Shown: piece after piece, positions 10,505-21,186 of the stretch | How the letters are laid out: each line of letters begins with the position of its first letter | Numbering within the stretch: the stretch's first letter is position 1 | DNA from: Rotaria socialis | Lineage: Eukaryota; Rotifera; Eurotatoria; Philodinida; Philodinidae | Assembly: GCA_905331475.1 (NCBI GenBank) | Contig: CAJNYU010004202.1 | Coordinates: 1-64,000 of the forward strand | Direction of reading: 5' to 3' | Length of the DNA: 64,000 nucleotides | Notes under the pieces: model-generated | What the model saw: only the letters and a program-made list of their open reading frames with translations | Databases searched by the model: none | What the model was told of the DNA's origin: nothing | Program-made: the position numbers and the translations under genes

Positions 10505-10725
10505 GTCGGAGAAGTCCATTCCGAACTTCAGTTTCCGGATGTTCGGAATGAAAACGCCGGAAGGTCGGAATGAAAAAGACCGGGTGTTCGGAATGAAAGT
10601 CGTCTAGATGTTCGGAACGGAAAATGACAGATGTTCGAAACAAAAAATGACCGATGTTCGGAACGAAAAAATACAGGATGTTCGGAACATAAAGTGGCAG
10701 ATATTCGAAACGAAAATACTCCGTC
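10505..10725. repeat. Middle array of the GATGTTCGGAAC minisatellite
   Basis: About eight degenerate units of the type ATGTTCGGAA(C/T)GAAAA, spaced about 24-30 bases. The same units form the arrays inside both termini of the surrounding element. It marks the junction between the two opposed transposase copies and cuts both of them. Confidence 0.75.
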
Positions 10726-11272
10726 CATCTGATCTCATGCTTCTGAATAACTTTGATTTGATAAGTATAGCCTCTCATAAACAGTTGACACTTTGATCTT
10801 ATACTTTTGATAACGGTAATTTCACTAGGTTGTGGTAGGTGATTAATTTCAGATGATGATGTCGAAGTAAGAATTGTAGAAGTGTTATTTAAACTTAGAT
10901 TATTCAAGTCAGACGAAATAGAATCGATCGAGATGGTAGAAGAAGATGAAGATGATTGAGACATTGATTGAAGAGATGATAAGGACGATGATGAGCTACT
11001 GTTAGAACGTGTACGTAAAGCCGTTTTTGAACGTCTAAAAATTTGAATAAAAACTTTTAAATTTAAAGAACTGCGTCATACTTTAGCGTAGTTGATTTTG
11101 ATTGATTATGTCGAAGATTAATTGGAGAATGAGAGGCAGAACGATATGCGGTTGAGCGTGATTTTGCTCGGCTACGTAGTTTTGTATTATTATGTTTGAT
11201 GGATGGAGAAGCAGGAGAGGATGTAACTATTGCTGTGAGACCGATGCTCTTCGATCTCGTAATAATACCCAT
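10726..11272 (-). pseudogene. Inverted 5' part of a second FLYWCH MULE transposase copy
   Basis: On the minus strand the frame starts at ATG 11272 (MGIITRSKSIGLTAIV) and gives exon 1, which the plus-strand copy has mostly lost. After the same short intron it continues into the Ser-rich leader and the first residues of the FLYWCH finger (GYTYQIKVIQKHEIRW). It ends at the middle array near 10726. It is close to the plus-strand copy, with scattered substitutions and a small deletion in the Ser run. Confidence 0.75.
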
Positions 11273-11762
11273 CTAAAATAAGATGACACTGATACTTTAT
11301 TTTTTCCAAGAACAATAACTACTTATGACCATTATATAATTCACCAAAACAATTCAGTATGTTGCGCGAGTCATCGTGCAGCCAATCATGCTCAAGATAC
11401 TACCCTCTATAAAACAGAGAAGTTTATAGTTTTACTACTCATTCCCATTATAAAACATACACCAAAGTTCATTTCCAACATTCAGTATTTTTTCGTTCCG
11501 AACATCGGTCATTTTTTGCTTCCAACATCTCTTAGTTTATGTTCCGAACATCCTGTAGGTTTTCGTTCCGAACGTCGGTCATTTTTTATTCCGAACATCT
11601 GTCACTTTATGTTCTGAACATCCTGTATTTTTTTGTTCCGAACATCTGGACGGTTTTCATTCCGAACATCCGGAAAATCGATTTTATTTTTTATATCCGA
11701 TTTCGAACATCCGGTCAAATAACCTGATGTCCGTAAGAGTGAGGACGAAAAGGGACGCACCC

Positions 11763-12214
11763 AAAATGTTTGCCTGAATTAATGAAGTGTGACTCTAATT
11801 TCGCTACGCCTTATTTTCGCATATCAAAACATTGTTTCATGCACAATGCACGTTCACCACATAAGTGATTCATATTTTCAAGGGGAGAAAAGCGGATCGC
11901 GGGATTGTGGGATTGTATGGATCGTATGGATCGCATGGATCGCCACCGTATCCCGGATACGAGAATATCATGAAAATAGAAAGGATCAAAAAGGGAAATG
12001 ACGTATTCACGAAGCCGATTTTGTTTCTTGGATAAAAACGATGATGTAAAAATTACTGAGTACCACAGGTAGAAGTTCATTTATGCCGTTCTATAAGTCA
12101 ATATTCATGCAGTATCACCGAATTTGTCTTCAATCAAAGTTGTTACAGTTTTCTGATTTTGAAATATGTATTAAAAATAACAGTTTTAAAGAATGTTAAC
12201 CTAAACTATTTACG
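11763..12214. other. Non-coding stretch with a short TGGATCG repeat
   Basis: It holds a small run of GGGATTGT / ATGGATCG motifs (11885-11960) that starts AAGGGGAGAAAAGCGG. That resembles the terminus of the MITE at 16608-16968, so it may be a remnant of that family. No gene is seen. Confidence 0.5.
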
Positions 12215-12246
12215 GGGGGGGGGGGGGGGGGGGGGGNNNNNNNNNN
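12215..12246. other. Poly-G run and assembly gap
   Basis: A run of about 22 G ends in ten N. About 50 bases before the run are repeated, with differences, just before the C run at 12305. The gap thus lies between two related flanks and may hide a further element copy. Confidence 0.85.
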
Positions 12247-12304
12247 ATTTTTAAATATTTATTAAAAAAAACACTTTTAAATCAAGTTAACCTAAACTAT
12301 TTAA

Positions 12305-13170
12305 CCCCCCCCCCCTCAAAAAAAGTCGATTTTCGTCAAAAAATCGAAAATTGAGATAACCCCATGGGGTGATAGCCCATGTTCTCCTCTTTCAGAATCA
12401 CTATAGTTTTTTTTTCCAAAGACCATTTTTTGACCGAAATTTTTAGTGATCTTTCAGAAATCCTCTATGTCAAAAACGGCAGTATAATTAGGTCTTTGAT
12501 CTCTAATTGCCGATTAATTAATTAAGAATTAATTGAGCGCTCAGCGTGTGCAGAATTAAAAGTCACGTAGGATAAGCTAGGTCAGTTTCCTCAAAAAACG
12601 CGTGAAAATTGCAGAAAATTTAAAAAACAGCAAAAATTTTCGAAAAAATGTTTTTGTTTTTCTCAAAATCATGTTTTTCCATTTTCCATCCTAGTTATTT
12701 TGCCTTCAACTATGTTTTTTCAAAATTGTTTTTTACCATTCGATAGAGCATGAAAAGACGCAGGGCATGACGTTCTCCGATTTTTGAAAAAAGTTTTTTT
12801 TATGTCCAAAAAAGGTGACTTACAAAATTTGCATGCAATTTTTTGGCCTTTTTTGAAGGATTTTTACTTGTGCAAGATTTTTTGGCTTATAAATAGACTT
12901 TTAAAAAAATCCAAGAACGTCATGCCCTGCATCTTTGCATGCTCTATCGAATGGTAAAAAAAAATGTCGAAAAAACATAGTTGAAGGCAAAATAACTACG
13001 AAGGAAAATGGGTCATTTTTAAACAGTGTTCACTTTATAACTTCCTTAAACTTGTATATTTCGGGCTGAAATTTTTATCGTAGACTACTCGCTCTAGTCC
13101 CAACATATCCTGAAAATTTCAGCCGATTTGAACTTTCTTTGGCGAAAATCGACCTTTGAGGGGGGGGGCC
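12305..13170. mobile_element. piggyBac-like MITE with poly-C termini
   Basis: The left end reads TTAA followed by eleven C and TCAAA; the right end reads CTTTGAG, eight more G, CC and TTAA. TTAA (12301-12304 and 13171-13174) is the target site duplication typical of piggyBac. Termini starting with a C run also fit that superfamily. Behind the C run the ends share an inverted GTCGATTTTC block. Inside is a second inverted pair (about 12685-12775 and 12913-13010, over 85 bases) around a 140-base loop. There is no transposase, so the 866-base element is non-autonomous. Confidence 0.65.
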
Positions 13171-13805
13171 TTAATATTCGTTTTTCAGGTATGGCAATTG
13201 CCACCAATTGCCCTCTGGTGGTCCGCCGATGATATCTATGCATATGTGGATAGATGACAGTTTTGGTTTGGAAAATTCCAATGATATTATCACTAAGATT
13301 TGTCATGCACTCGATTTTAAGGCAAGAATCAGTTGGCAATTCAATCATCAGGTTCACTCGTGTCATAAACTTGCAAAAAACTTCTATTCTAATATATCGC
13401 ATGATCTTATCAATAGAATTCAACGACAAAAACCCTTATCCGGATGTATATGCGATATTCATCTCAAGCAATTTTTTTTCTGTCGTTGAGAACTTACAGA
13501 TGAATTCATATTATATAACATTCTATAAATATCAATATGTTGTTCAAAGATTGTTTGATAGCGTGAAGTTAAAAATCGATTATTTCATAAACTATGCCAG
13601 ATGTCGTTTGTCAACAATCAATTAAATATAATTATAAATTTGTACGATTGGATTGTGAAAAATCATTTCTATGGAGAACAAGAAACATATAATGTTCATT
13701 CATTCTAGTATATGATTTGTTAGTTTGTATGACTAATAACAAGATATATTTGTTCGTGACTTATTTGCATATATTGATCGATCTCGTGGCGATAAAATAC
13801 CCAAA
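13171..13805. other. Stretch with unrecognised, probably decayed coding sequence
   Basis: Two overlapping short frames on the plus strand (13208-13489 and 13254-13625) look partly protein-like. Neither has a recognisable motif or a convincing exon structure. It lies directly upstream of the MELK remnant and could be the decayed tail of another gene. Confidence 0.3.
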
Positions 13806-16516
13806 GTTATCTATCCATCACTAGTTGGTTATTATGAACTGTTAAAAGCAATTAGTTATGGTGATTTTGATACAGTAAAACAAACAGGACATTTACTAAC
13901 GGGTTAAAGTAAATGACAAAGAAAAATTAGATGTAAGTGATTAGCTTTTTTTGCTTACTTCACTTATTTGAACGTTTGGGTACTACTATAGTGATGTAGC
14001 TCGTATTGCACTTGAAATGAAGGATTCACATCATCAACATATACGCCGACTGTATCAACTTATTAAAACGAATGAATATTATTTTGTTTTGTCTTAAAGA
14101 CGATTGCTTGATCTGTATTGATTTAAATTCAAATTTGTCTTGTAGTATTTTTGCAATAGTGAATTATTCGATTATATTGTAAATCGAAATAGTCTATTCG
14201 AAAAACAAGCTCGATATTTCTTTCATTAAATTGTTTCACTTGGTGCTTTATATGTATTAAAAAAGACTGTTATCGTGACATAAAACCAGTATTTATATAT
14301 GATATCAATCAAAAACAAAAGTATACCATATAGTACATTTTTATTCTAGGAAAATTTATTACATGATCGTATAGAAGATCTAACATTTATTGATTTTGAT
14401 CGGTGCGCTCAACTAAAAGTAATGTTGACATGAAAATGAATTCATTTTTGTATAATATGCATTTGTAGAGTGGCATTAATTCGGCATATTTAGGTTAACG
14501 AATAAGCACTTATTTTTATATTTATATTTCTTGCATCTTTAGGAAATCATTGATTTGAACGAATTATCGAGATGATTGTAGTAAGCAGAAATTTTATTCT
14601 ATTTCTACATTTTGAATAGAGGATGATAAATATACAAATAGACTTTTGAATTTCTTTCAACCTGCCCAGCGCAGAGAACTTAATACTTCTATCAAAATAT
14701 TATTTAATATGAATAAATTGATTATTTTATTTCTACACTTAAGCAACTGTTTCGAGTCTTGATGTTGTTCTTATACGCAGTATCATGTGATGCTCTTTCA
14801 TTTGATGATGAAAATATATCAATAATGTATTCTAAATGTCTCGTTGTGTTAAAATCAAAAGACTAAAAAATAACTTGACGTAAAAATGATTTCTGTAGAA
14901 TGTTATCTATCATATACCATTGTATTGATCACCAGAAAGTGTTGCTTTATTTCATCGTATGATGCAAGTTGATTCAACTAAATGAATTCGTATTGACAAT
15001 CTTCTTCGTGATGCATGGCTTATGGATTAGGCGTACCCGAACCCTGTGAAATGGGAATCTATCAAGTATATTCGATATTTGTAATTCTATCATTGAATTT
15101 TCATAGAATAGATTATATCTATCATGTATATGTATACATAGAATGGCTTTGTATTGTGACGGAATTGTTAATGATATTGCACAAGAACTTTCTCGTGTAT
15201 ATCAAATGCTTCTTTTATTGAATAAATAAAACTACCAGAAATAATGAGTTCACCTGCTTCTGCTAGATAGGATATGATTATATGACAGCGACATATTTTA
15301 TTTTATAAAAATCTTGAATCACGAAATAAATCAATACGACTTCTGTCTAATTGTATTCAATGAATTACTTCTCAAAATGTCAATGAAGAACAGGAAAAAT
15401 CAAAGGTTTTACCAACGAATTTATTTCGTGAGCACATTGATCAGCTACAAATGGAAAAATATCAATAATACGAACACAGAAGGAATATCATAATCATCAT
15501 ATAAAGAAAGTATTGAAAATTCAGAAGTACAACGCCAGGAACAGAGAGCAGCAATAATCAAGTAAAAAATAACAAAAATAAATACAATTATTGCTGTTTT
15601 TCTTCTTTAGACCATTTAATTATCAACGACTTCCATGTTTGCTGACTCACCGGATGATTCAAGACGAATCAGTGAAAAGAAAGGTGATAAGAATCAAAAT
15701 AAAAATCTTCTAGTGATTGCTTTTTCTTCATAGATCATCGTATTATGACCTCAAACTATTTTGATGACGGTCTTGATGTGAATAATCTTGATGATTTAAA
15801 GATTGTATCAACATTAAGGTATGGTTTGTTAGTTATTGTCATTGAATACTACCATAGCGAAAATGTATCGAAGGACTGAACAGCGAGAGACAACAATTTC
15901 GAACCACTATCGGTTCACATTAGAAATGTGCGGAATGAAGTTTTTTGACTTTCCGACAAACTCTCGAATTCCAACGACTTCTTATAAAAGTCCATGAAGT
16001 AAAAAGAAATTGAAGTTGAATGCTTGTAACGTATATCAGTGCGTACAAAACCCAGTATTTAAACTGAAGCTTTTGACGAAAAATGCCGTTGAGTCGAAGA
16101 TAAGTTTCTACAGGGATATATAATTTAATTATCTAATAGATTTTCAATTCTTCTAATGATATAATTATTGTTTTTGTTGTGTACAGCATTTTCAGCGAGT
16201 TTCGTTGATAGTGATAATTTAGATGTATATTGAACACCACAACATCAAGATAAAAACGTTCGTCAATTATTTGATTGCATTGAGCGTAGTTTCAATACTG
16301 TTAAACAAATCCCAACACCAAAACGAATTATTACAAATAAAGCAGCGAAAACGTGGGTATGCAATTTATTAATTTCATTATCATAATGATCGATTCTTAA
16401 TATTTTAGGAAATAGCTAATGGAACATTATTAAATATTCATGATTCAGATCAACTCTGTGAATTGCTTGAACCATTGTTTAAATTTAATTCGGAACTCAC
16501 ATATAAAGAAAAATGA
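13806..16516 (+). pseudogene. MELK: MELK-type serine/threonine kinase pseudogene
   Basis: Scattered pieces in several frames follow the order of MELK (maternal embryonic leucine zipper kinase). The N-lobe start is YYELLKAISYGDFDTVKQ (near 13830). HHQHIRRLYQLIKTNEYY follows (near 14030), then ELFDYIVNRNSLFEKQAR (near 14170) and ENLLHDR..FIDFDRCAQL (near 14360-14420). LSFDDENISIMYSK lies near 14800. VALFHRMMQVDSTK..LLRDAWLMD plus PNPVKWESI lie at 14940-15050. A KA1-like tail (NVRQLFDCIERSFNTV, near 16260) ends at TGA 16514-16516. The HRDLKPEN catalytic loop is not recoverable, DFG reads DFD, and stops and frame changes are frequent. This is an old loss. The identification rests on the co-linear order of about seven blocks recalled from vertebrate MELK. 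Confidence 0.75.
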
Positions 16517-16607
16517 TATGTTAAAATAGTATAGAAATTAAATAAACTATATTTTAAATATTTAAAAATCGCTTCATTGACGATGTTTGTTTTGAAGGTG
16601 ATTGGGG

Positions 16608-16968
16608 CAAGGGGGAAAAAGCGGCTCCTGGCTCCTTGGATTCTCGCGGCTCCTCGTGGATTCTGGCGGATTCTATGGATCCTAGTAGATTCTGGCGGAT
16701 TCTGTGGATCCTAGTGGATTCTGGCGGATTCTGTGGATCCTACTGGATTCTACTGGATTCTACTGGATCCTGCTGAATTCCAATGGATTCCTATGGTCTT
16801 AGTGGATATTTGAAGATATGTGAAGATCAGTATCTACTCCTTATCGCTGTCGCTTGCTTTACTAGGATCCACAGAATCCGCCAGAATCTACTAGGATCCA
16901 TAGAATCCGCCAGAATCCATGAGGAGCCGCGAGAATCCAAGGAGCCAGGAGCCGCTTTTTCCCCCTTG
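16608..16968. mobile_element. Foldback MITE with TGGATTC motif arrays
   Basis: The first 110 bases (CAAGGGGGAAAAAGCGGCTC onward) are mirrored almost perfectly in the last 110. Each arm contains runs of TGGATTCTGGCGGATTC / TGGATCCTAG units, and the centre holds more TGGATTC units. There is no coding capacity. It lies between the ends of the MELK and beta-helix pseudogenes. No target duplication could be assigned with confidence. Confidence 0.75.
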
Positions 16969-16979
16969 GTCTTTTGTCT

Positions 16980-18250
16980 CTATAAACCAGGAATAATTGC
17001 CGGGTCTAAGTATGTTGGTTGTGCGCCAATGCCTTTAATTTTTCAAGTGGATTTGTCCAGTATAATTGAAACATTATATAATTTTGTAATTGTTCCATTT
17101 GGGCAAAAAGCATCTGTTCCTGTAGCAGGTTTTTGTTTGTTGATTGGCAATTGAACGATACCTGGACCACCGTTCAGCATACTTGTGCATGGATTTGCTG
17201 GCCATGTATTTTTTACAATGTTATCAGCAATGATTGGATTTGAAACTGTGATTGTTCTACTGCACGATGCGAAAACTGCACCGAAAGCACCAGCAGAATT
17301 ATTGGCTACAATTAGACCAGTAAATAAGCCTGTTACCGGATTTGAACAGATAACAGCTGCACCAATGCTTGTATATGCTATGTTACTTAGTAGATTGATA
17401 TTGTTTAACGTAACTGATTTATCGTTGACGAAAAAGATTCCACCGGCTTCAGTTGCAGAATTATCTGCAACGGTACTATTACGAATCGTCACAATATCAC
17501 CTTGAATGTAAAATCCACCAGTTAGACCATTTCCATTTATTGAAATGAAGTTGCTATCAACGAGAACATTGCCGAAAATGTTTTGTTCGCTTCCATTATA
17601 TGATACACGAAAGAATGCTCCACCGAATTGATTTGCTTGATTACCGGTAAATCTTGTTCCACAAATTGTATTATTTCGTCTTAAACCATCAAAACTTATT
17701 GCACCATCATTGCCTCCATTTCCCGGATTCCCACCGTTACCAGTAGCTGTATTTGTCTCAAAGTGACTATTGGATATACTTAATCCACTGCCAAGAATAC
17801 CAAGCGCTCCTCCATTCGATCATTTGTTGTCACGAAAAACACTTCCAACAACGATAGTAGCACCTCCTCCAATAGTCTACACAGCACCACCTGCCATATC
17901 CTGGCCGACTGCAGGTCCTGTATTGTTTTCGAAGCTACAACTGTTTATAACTGTTGTTCCTCCGTTTTTCTGGAAAATAGCACACCCACCATTGGCATCT
18001 TGACAACGACCATTGATAAATCGGAGACGTTGAACAGTTAATGTTGGTGTTGAAGATCGAAATTCAATATACGAGTTTTCCCTAATCCATTCAATGTTGC
18101 AGATGTGCCATTGCCAACAATACTTGTCGGTTTCGAAGTAAAGATTGATCTCGAGAATGATACGCTTATTATTTTTGGGCAACAATGAGAAACGAAAATG
18201 AGAGTTTAACGTAGACATAGGAAAATAGTCCAAACTACTAAAGTACAAGT
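16980..18250 (-). pseudogene. Pectin-lyase-fold / parallel beta-helix protein, broken
   Basis: The minus-strand frame reads as successive short beta-helix rungs rich in N, G, S and I, for example NSCSFENNTGPAVG, SISNSHFETNTATGNGG, TIRNSTVADNSATEAGG and GLIVANNSAGAFGA. Rungs of this kind resemble bacterial polymorphic outer-membrane-type proteins. In-frame stops occur at 17877-17879 (TAG), 17820-17822 (TGA) and 17043-17045 (TGA). The same frame continues past the last one to TAG at 16980-16982. Near 18060-18075 the reading shifts to another frame (SIVGNGTSATLNGLGKTR) for the N-terminal part. I do not see a signal peptide or a start. It was probably a horizontally acquired extracellular protein; substrate unknown. 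Confidence 0.7.
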
Positions 18251-20820
18251 GTAAATGATCTACACTTCTATTTAAAAGGCAAATCTGATCAAGATCCCAG
18301 ATGACTATGGTGGCATAAACAAGAGTTTCAATCTCAGAATTAATCTGTACTGGTCACGGTGAATACGCGTAGATCTATCCTACTAGTGCTGAATGTTTTT
18401 CAAATGCCAACCATTATTTTTTGAATAACTTTCGACAGCTTCCATCTATCAGAATTGAACATTCATCGTTAAACAAAGCAATACATCGGATATCTATCTA
18501 TGTAATATTCATTGAGTCTCATAAGGTTTTTCTAGAATATTTTCAAGTGAAATATTTTTCTATTGTGCATTTCTATAACTTAAAAAAAAAGGATACGTTC
18601 ATATCGCATTAAAATACAGCCAAGACACAAATCCAAGAAAGCAGCGTGTAAACAGCGTAATATTTCTGGATTACAGAAAACTTCTATGGCAGTATGGGTT
18701 AATGGTGAGAGTTGAGAGTTGAGCGATTATATAGAGATGCAAAACTTTTCAGACTTGATCTTGCTATGATTTAAACATGAGTACCTACGCAAACGAACAG
18801 AAATATGGAACAGATACAAATGTTTACTGGGCAAATATTCTTGAAAAAATTTCTGGAGCTTAACAAATATTACGCAGATAAATGCTCTCGTATTTATCAA
18901 TCGAATGGCGAAAATCTGAAAATAGTTTTATTATTTTCTATGTGCTGGATATGGTGCATCAGTCTATTGAAACTGTAATGATCACTCCATCCATTTATCT
19001 TGTTTTATCATATGAGATCTACAAAAATAAGCTTTTGCAGCATAAGACACAAATCAATAGTAAAACAAGCTGAACTTCAATATTTGAAATAATGACATTG
19101 TTTTACTGCTGTCCAGTAAAATATTCGTTCGAGAGAAGCTTAATCGGCAAATCTATGTATACATATAAGCTGTATCGTGAAAAAGTCTATCAAAGATGTA
19201 TCATTTTTCGAAATTATTCCCACAGAAGTAATACCGTGTATCTTAAAGATCACTCTTGATTACCTAAAGGATCATATCAAATCAAGACGAAATACCTTCC
19301 TTCACATATGCTATTTTTCTTGTATTGAAGAACCGCATCGTGCAAAGCTGGTGATTGTTGAATGCAAAAAGTTTAAACCCAACGAAAATAGTATTCAAAA
19401 ATGAGGGTAGAATCTGAGTTTCTTACGAAGTATTTACTTATAAAGAAAGGCCTGTCATTTCTTACACATTGAATAATCAAGAGAAGCAAACCAAACGTTT
19501 TGCGTTGAAAACATGTTGCCACAGGTACCGAACTTGTACTATTCACTGTTGTACATGAATAATAGAGTTACTAGAATCATGAATAGTTTTAGGAGCACAC
19601 AACAGCTACTCGCTTATAATTTCTATTGACATCGCGCATAAAAGAATATGATTGTGTAATCATGAACTATGCATGTAAAGGTACTATATTAAAGTATATT
19701 TCGTTTGTGTGTCACTCCGTCCAACTTAGTTTTCGTTATCAAACGTAAAAACGATTATCTATAACGATAAAATATCAAAATTTTTCATAATACAATGATA
19801 TAGTTATTTTTGCTTTGGTAACATCAAATAAGGCTCGATGCTTGTGAACTGTGAATTTTGCCAAATGAAGTGTCCTTCGATCAATGTCGAAACAAAAAAG
19901 AGAAAGAGTGGACATGCTCGAATATGAGACTCAGAGTCCACTCTATTTCTAGGCCGGAATCCACATAGAACGGTATAGGCGGATGGCATGGATTCTGATA
20001 CGAATCAATGCAATCAATAATATTACTTTGGTAACATTGTTGAACTGTTTCAGTTCAAACATTAACCATTTACTATACTCGAGTCATTAAACTATAAAAA
20101 ATGTATTATTAATTTTAACATAGTCTTGGCGAAGAATTCAATTGGTCCGATAAATAGTAAAAAGCATAAAGAAAAAAATGCATGGTCATAAGAAAAAAGT
20201 ACAATTTTAATCAATAGATAATATTATTCATTTAAATTTAATATTTTTTTTCAATTTCGTTTTATGATATTGTTTGGGTAACATTTTATCGGTGAAGTCA
20301 TGGTTGAAAACCTTGCTGGCCATCGGCAGAGTTTATTAATGAGATTTGTTCTATATTAATTTTCTCCAAAATATTTCAGTTGAAGAATCTTACTGTTTGC
20401 TCTGAAAATACGATTTGATCACTCTAAATCTTACAAGTAATTCTTGGTCAACTACTAATTATTTATAGGATGTAGATGGAAGTGTTGTGCAACTCAAAAA
20501 TAAAATACAAATCGTTATATAATCAATATTGTTTTTATGGTAAAAATAATTTCAATTGTTGATTAAACAGTCGAAATACAAACAGGATGCAAAGCAAATT
20601 TAATGAATAATCTGATTGAAGACATAATGAGTCATAATTTCATGTTCTTGTGTTTTCTTATTACTACGTACGCTGATGAATCATCCCCACGCAAGCGATT
20701 CATCGCTGCTCTCCTGTGTCAATAGTAGTTTTGCCACTGCTTTTAACAGCGGAATGAATAAAAGCATACTCAAAATTGCGACAAGACGCACAGATATTTT
20801 TCACCGTTCCTTTTTTCTTC
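18251..20820. other. Gene-free AT-rich stretch
   Basis: Only short chance frames are present. The word TTTGGTAACAT or a close variant recurs (near 19815, 20030 and 20272). No repeat boundaries, RNA gene or recognisable protein pieces were found. Confidence 0.5.
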
Positions 20821-20829
20821 GTCTTTTTG

Positions 20830-21177
20830 ATCAGTGTGAAGCTAGCACGACGGAGCTAGCACGATGAAACAGAGATTCAACTATAAGTTTTCTCAGGAGT
20901 ATTGCCGGCCCATAAAAACCAGACCATTCGATGCAAAATTTAATGCTGGATCGGATGGTGATACTTTTATTCCCCGGCAATACTTAGAAAAAAATGTTAC
21001 CTACACCTTTGTTTTCTTCTAAATAGGACAAGAAAAACCGGATCGAGTTTTCTCAAAGTNCATTAAATTCTGCATCGAATGGTTTGGTTTTTTATGGGCC
21101 GGCAATACTCCTGAGAAGACTTATAGTTGAATCTCTGTTTCATCGTGCTAGCTCCGTCGTGCTAGCTTCACACTGAT
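20830..21177. mobile_element. MITE with long inverted termini and 9-base target duplication
   Basis: The element begins ATCAGTGTGAAGCTAGCACG. Its first roughly 125 bases are mirrored in the last 125 with very few changes, around a centre of about 100 bases. GTCTTTTTG stands directly before (20821-20829) and directly after (21178-21186). A 9-base duplication with long termini points to a Mutator-like origin. There is no coding sequence; one N lies in the right half at about 21060. The near-identity of the arms and the perfect duplication indicate a young insertion. Confidence 0.85.
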
Positions 21178-21186
21178 GTCTTTTTG

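Larger units (their letters stand above)
8637..11762. mobile_element. Composite MULE-type DNA transposon with inverted arrays
   Basis: The ends form an inverted repeat of roughly 104 bases that begins GGGTGCGTCCCTTTTCGTCC on the left and is mirrored at the right end. Inside each end lies an array of a degenerate 24-30-base unit centred on GATGTTCGGAAC (about 8675-8790 and 11480-11720). The left half carries a 5'-truncated FLYWCH/MULE transposase on the plus strand. The right half carries the 5' part of a second copy on the minus strand. A third array (10505-10725) lies where the halves meet. The element sits in the EGF/LDLa gene remnant. A clean target duplication is not visible: the flanks share only AAAA. 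Confidence 0.75.

Noticed and set aside
10528-11727. Phe/Arg/Thr-rich frames (SEHP and FRTS repeats)
   Set aside because: Products of the GTTCGGAAC minisatellite, not proteins.
11811-12080. 89-residue minus-strand frame
   Set aside because: Covers the TGGATCG repeat patch; no features and no splice partners.
12305-13170. Possible Tc1/mariner or simple inverted duplication instead of piggyBac
   Set aside because: TTAA at both borders and C-run termini fit piggyBac better; TA alone would not explain the four-base match.
13094-13429. 111-residue minus-strand frame
   Set aside because: Overlaps the right end of the piggyBac-like MITE and shows no protein features.
16783-17154. 123-residue plus-strand frame
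   Set aside because: Antisense across a MITE arm and the end of the beta-helix pseudogene.
17185-18003. Plus-strand frames of 106 and 77 residues
   Set aside because: Antisense shadows of the beta-helix remnant; the minus strand shows the structured repeats.
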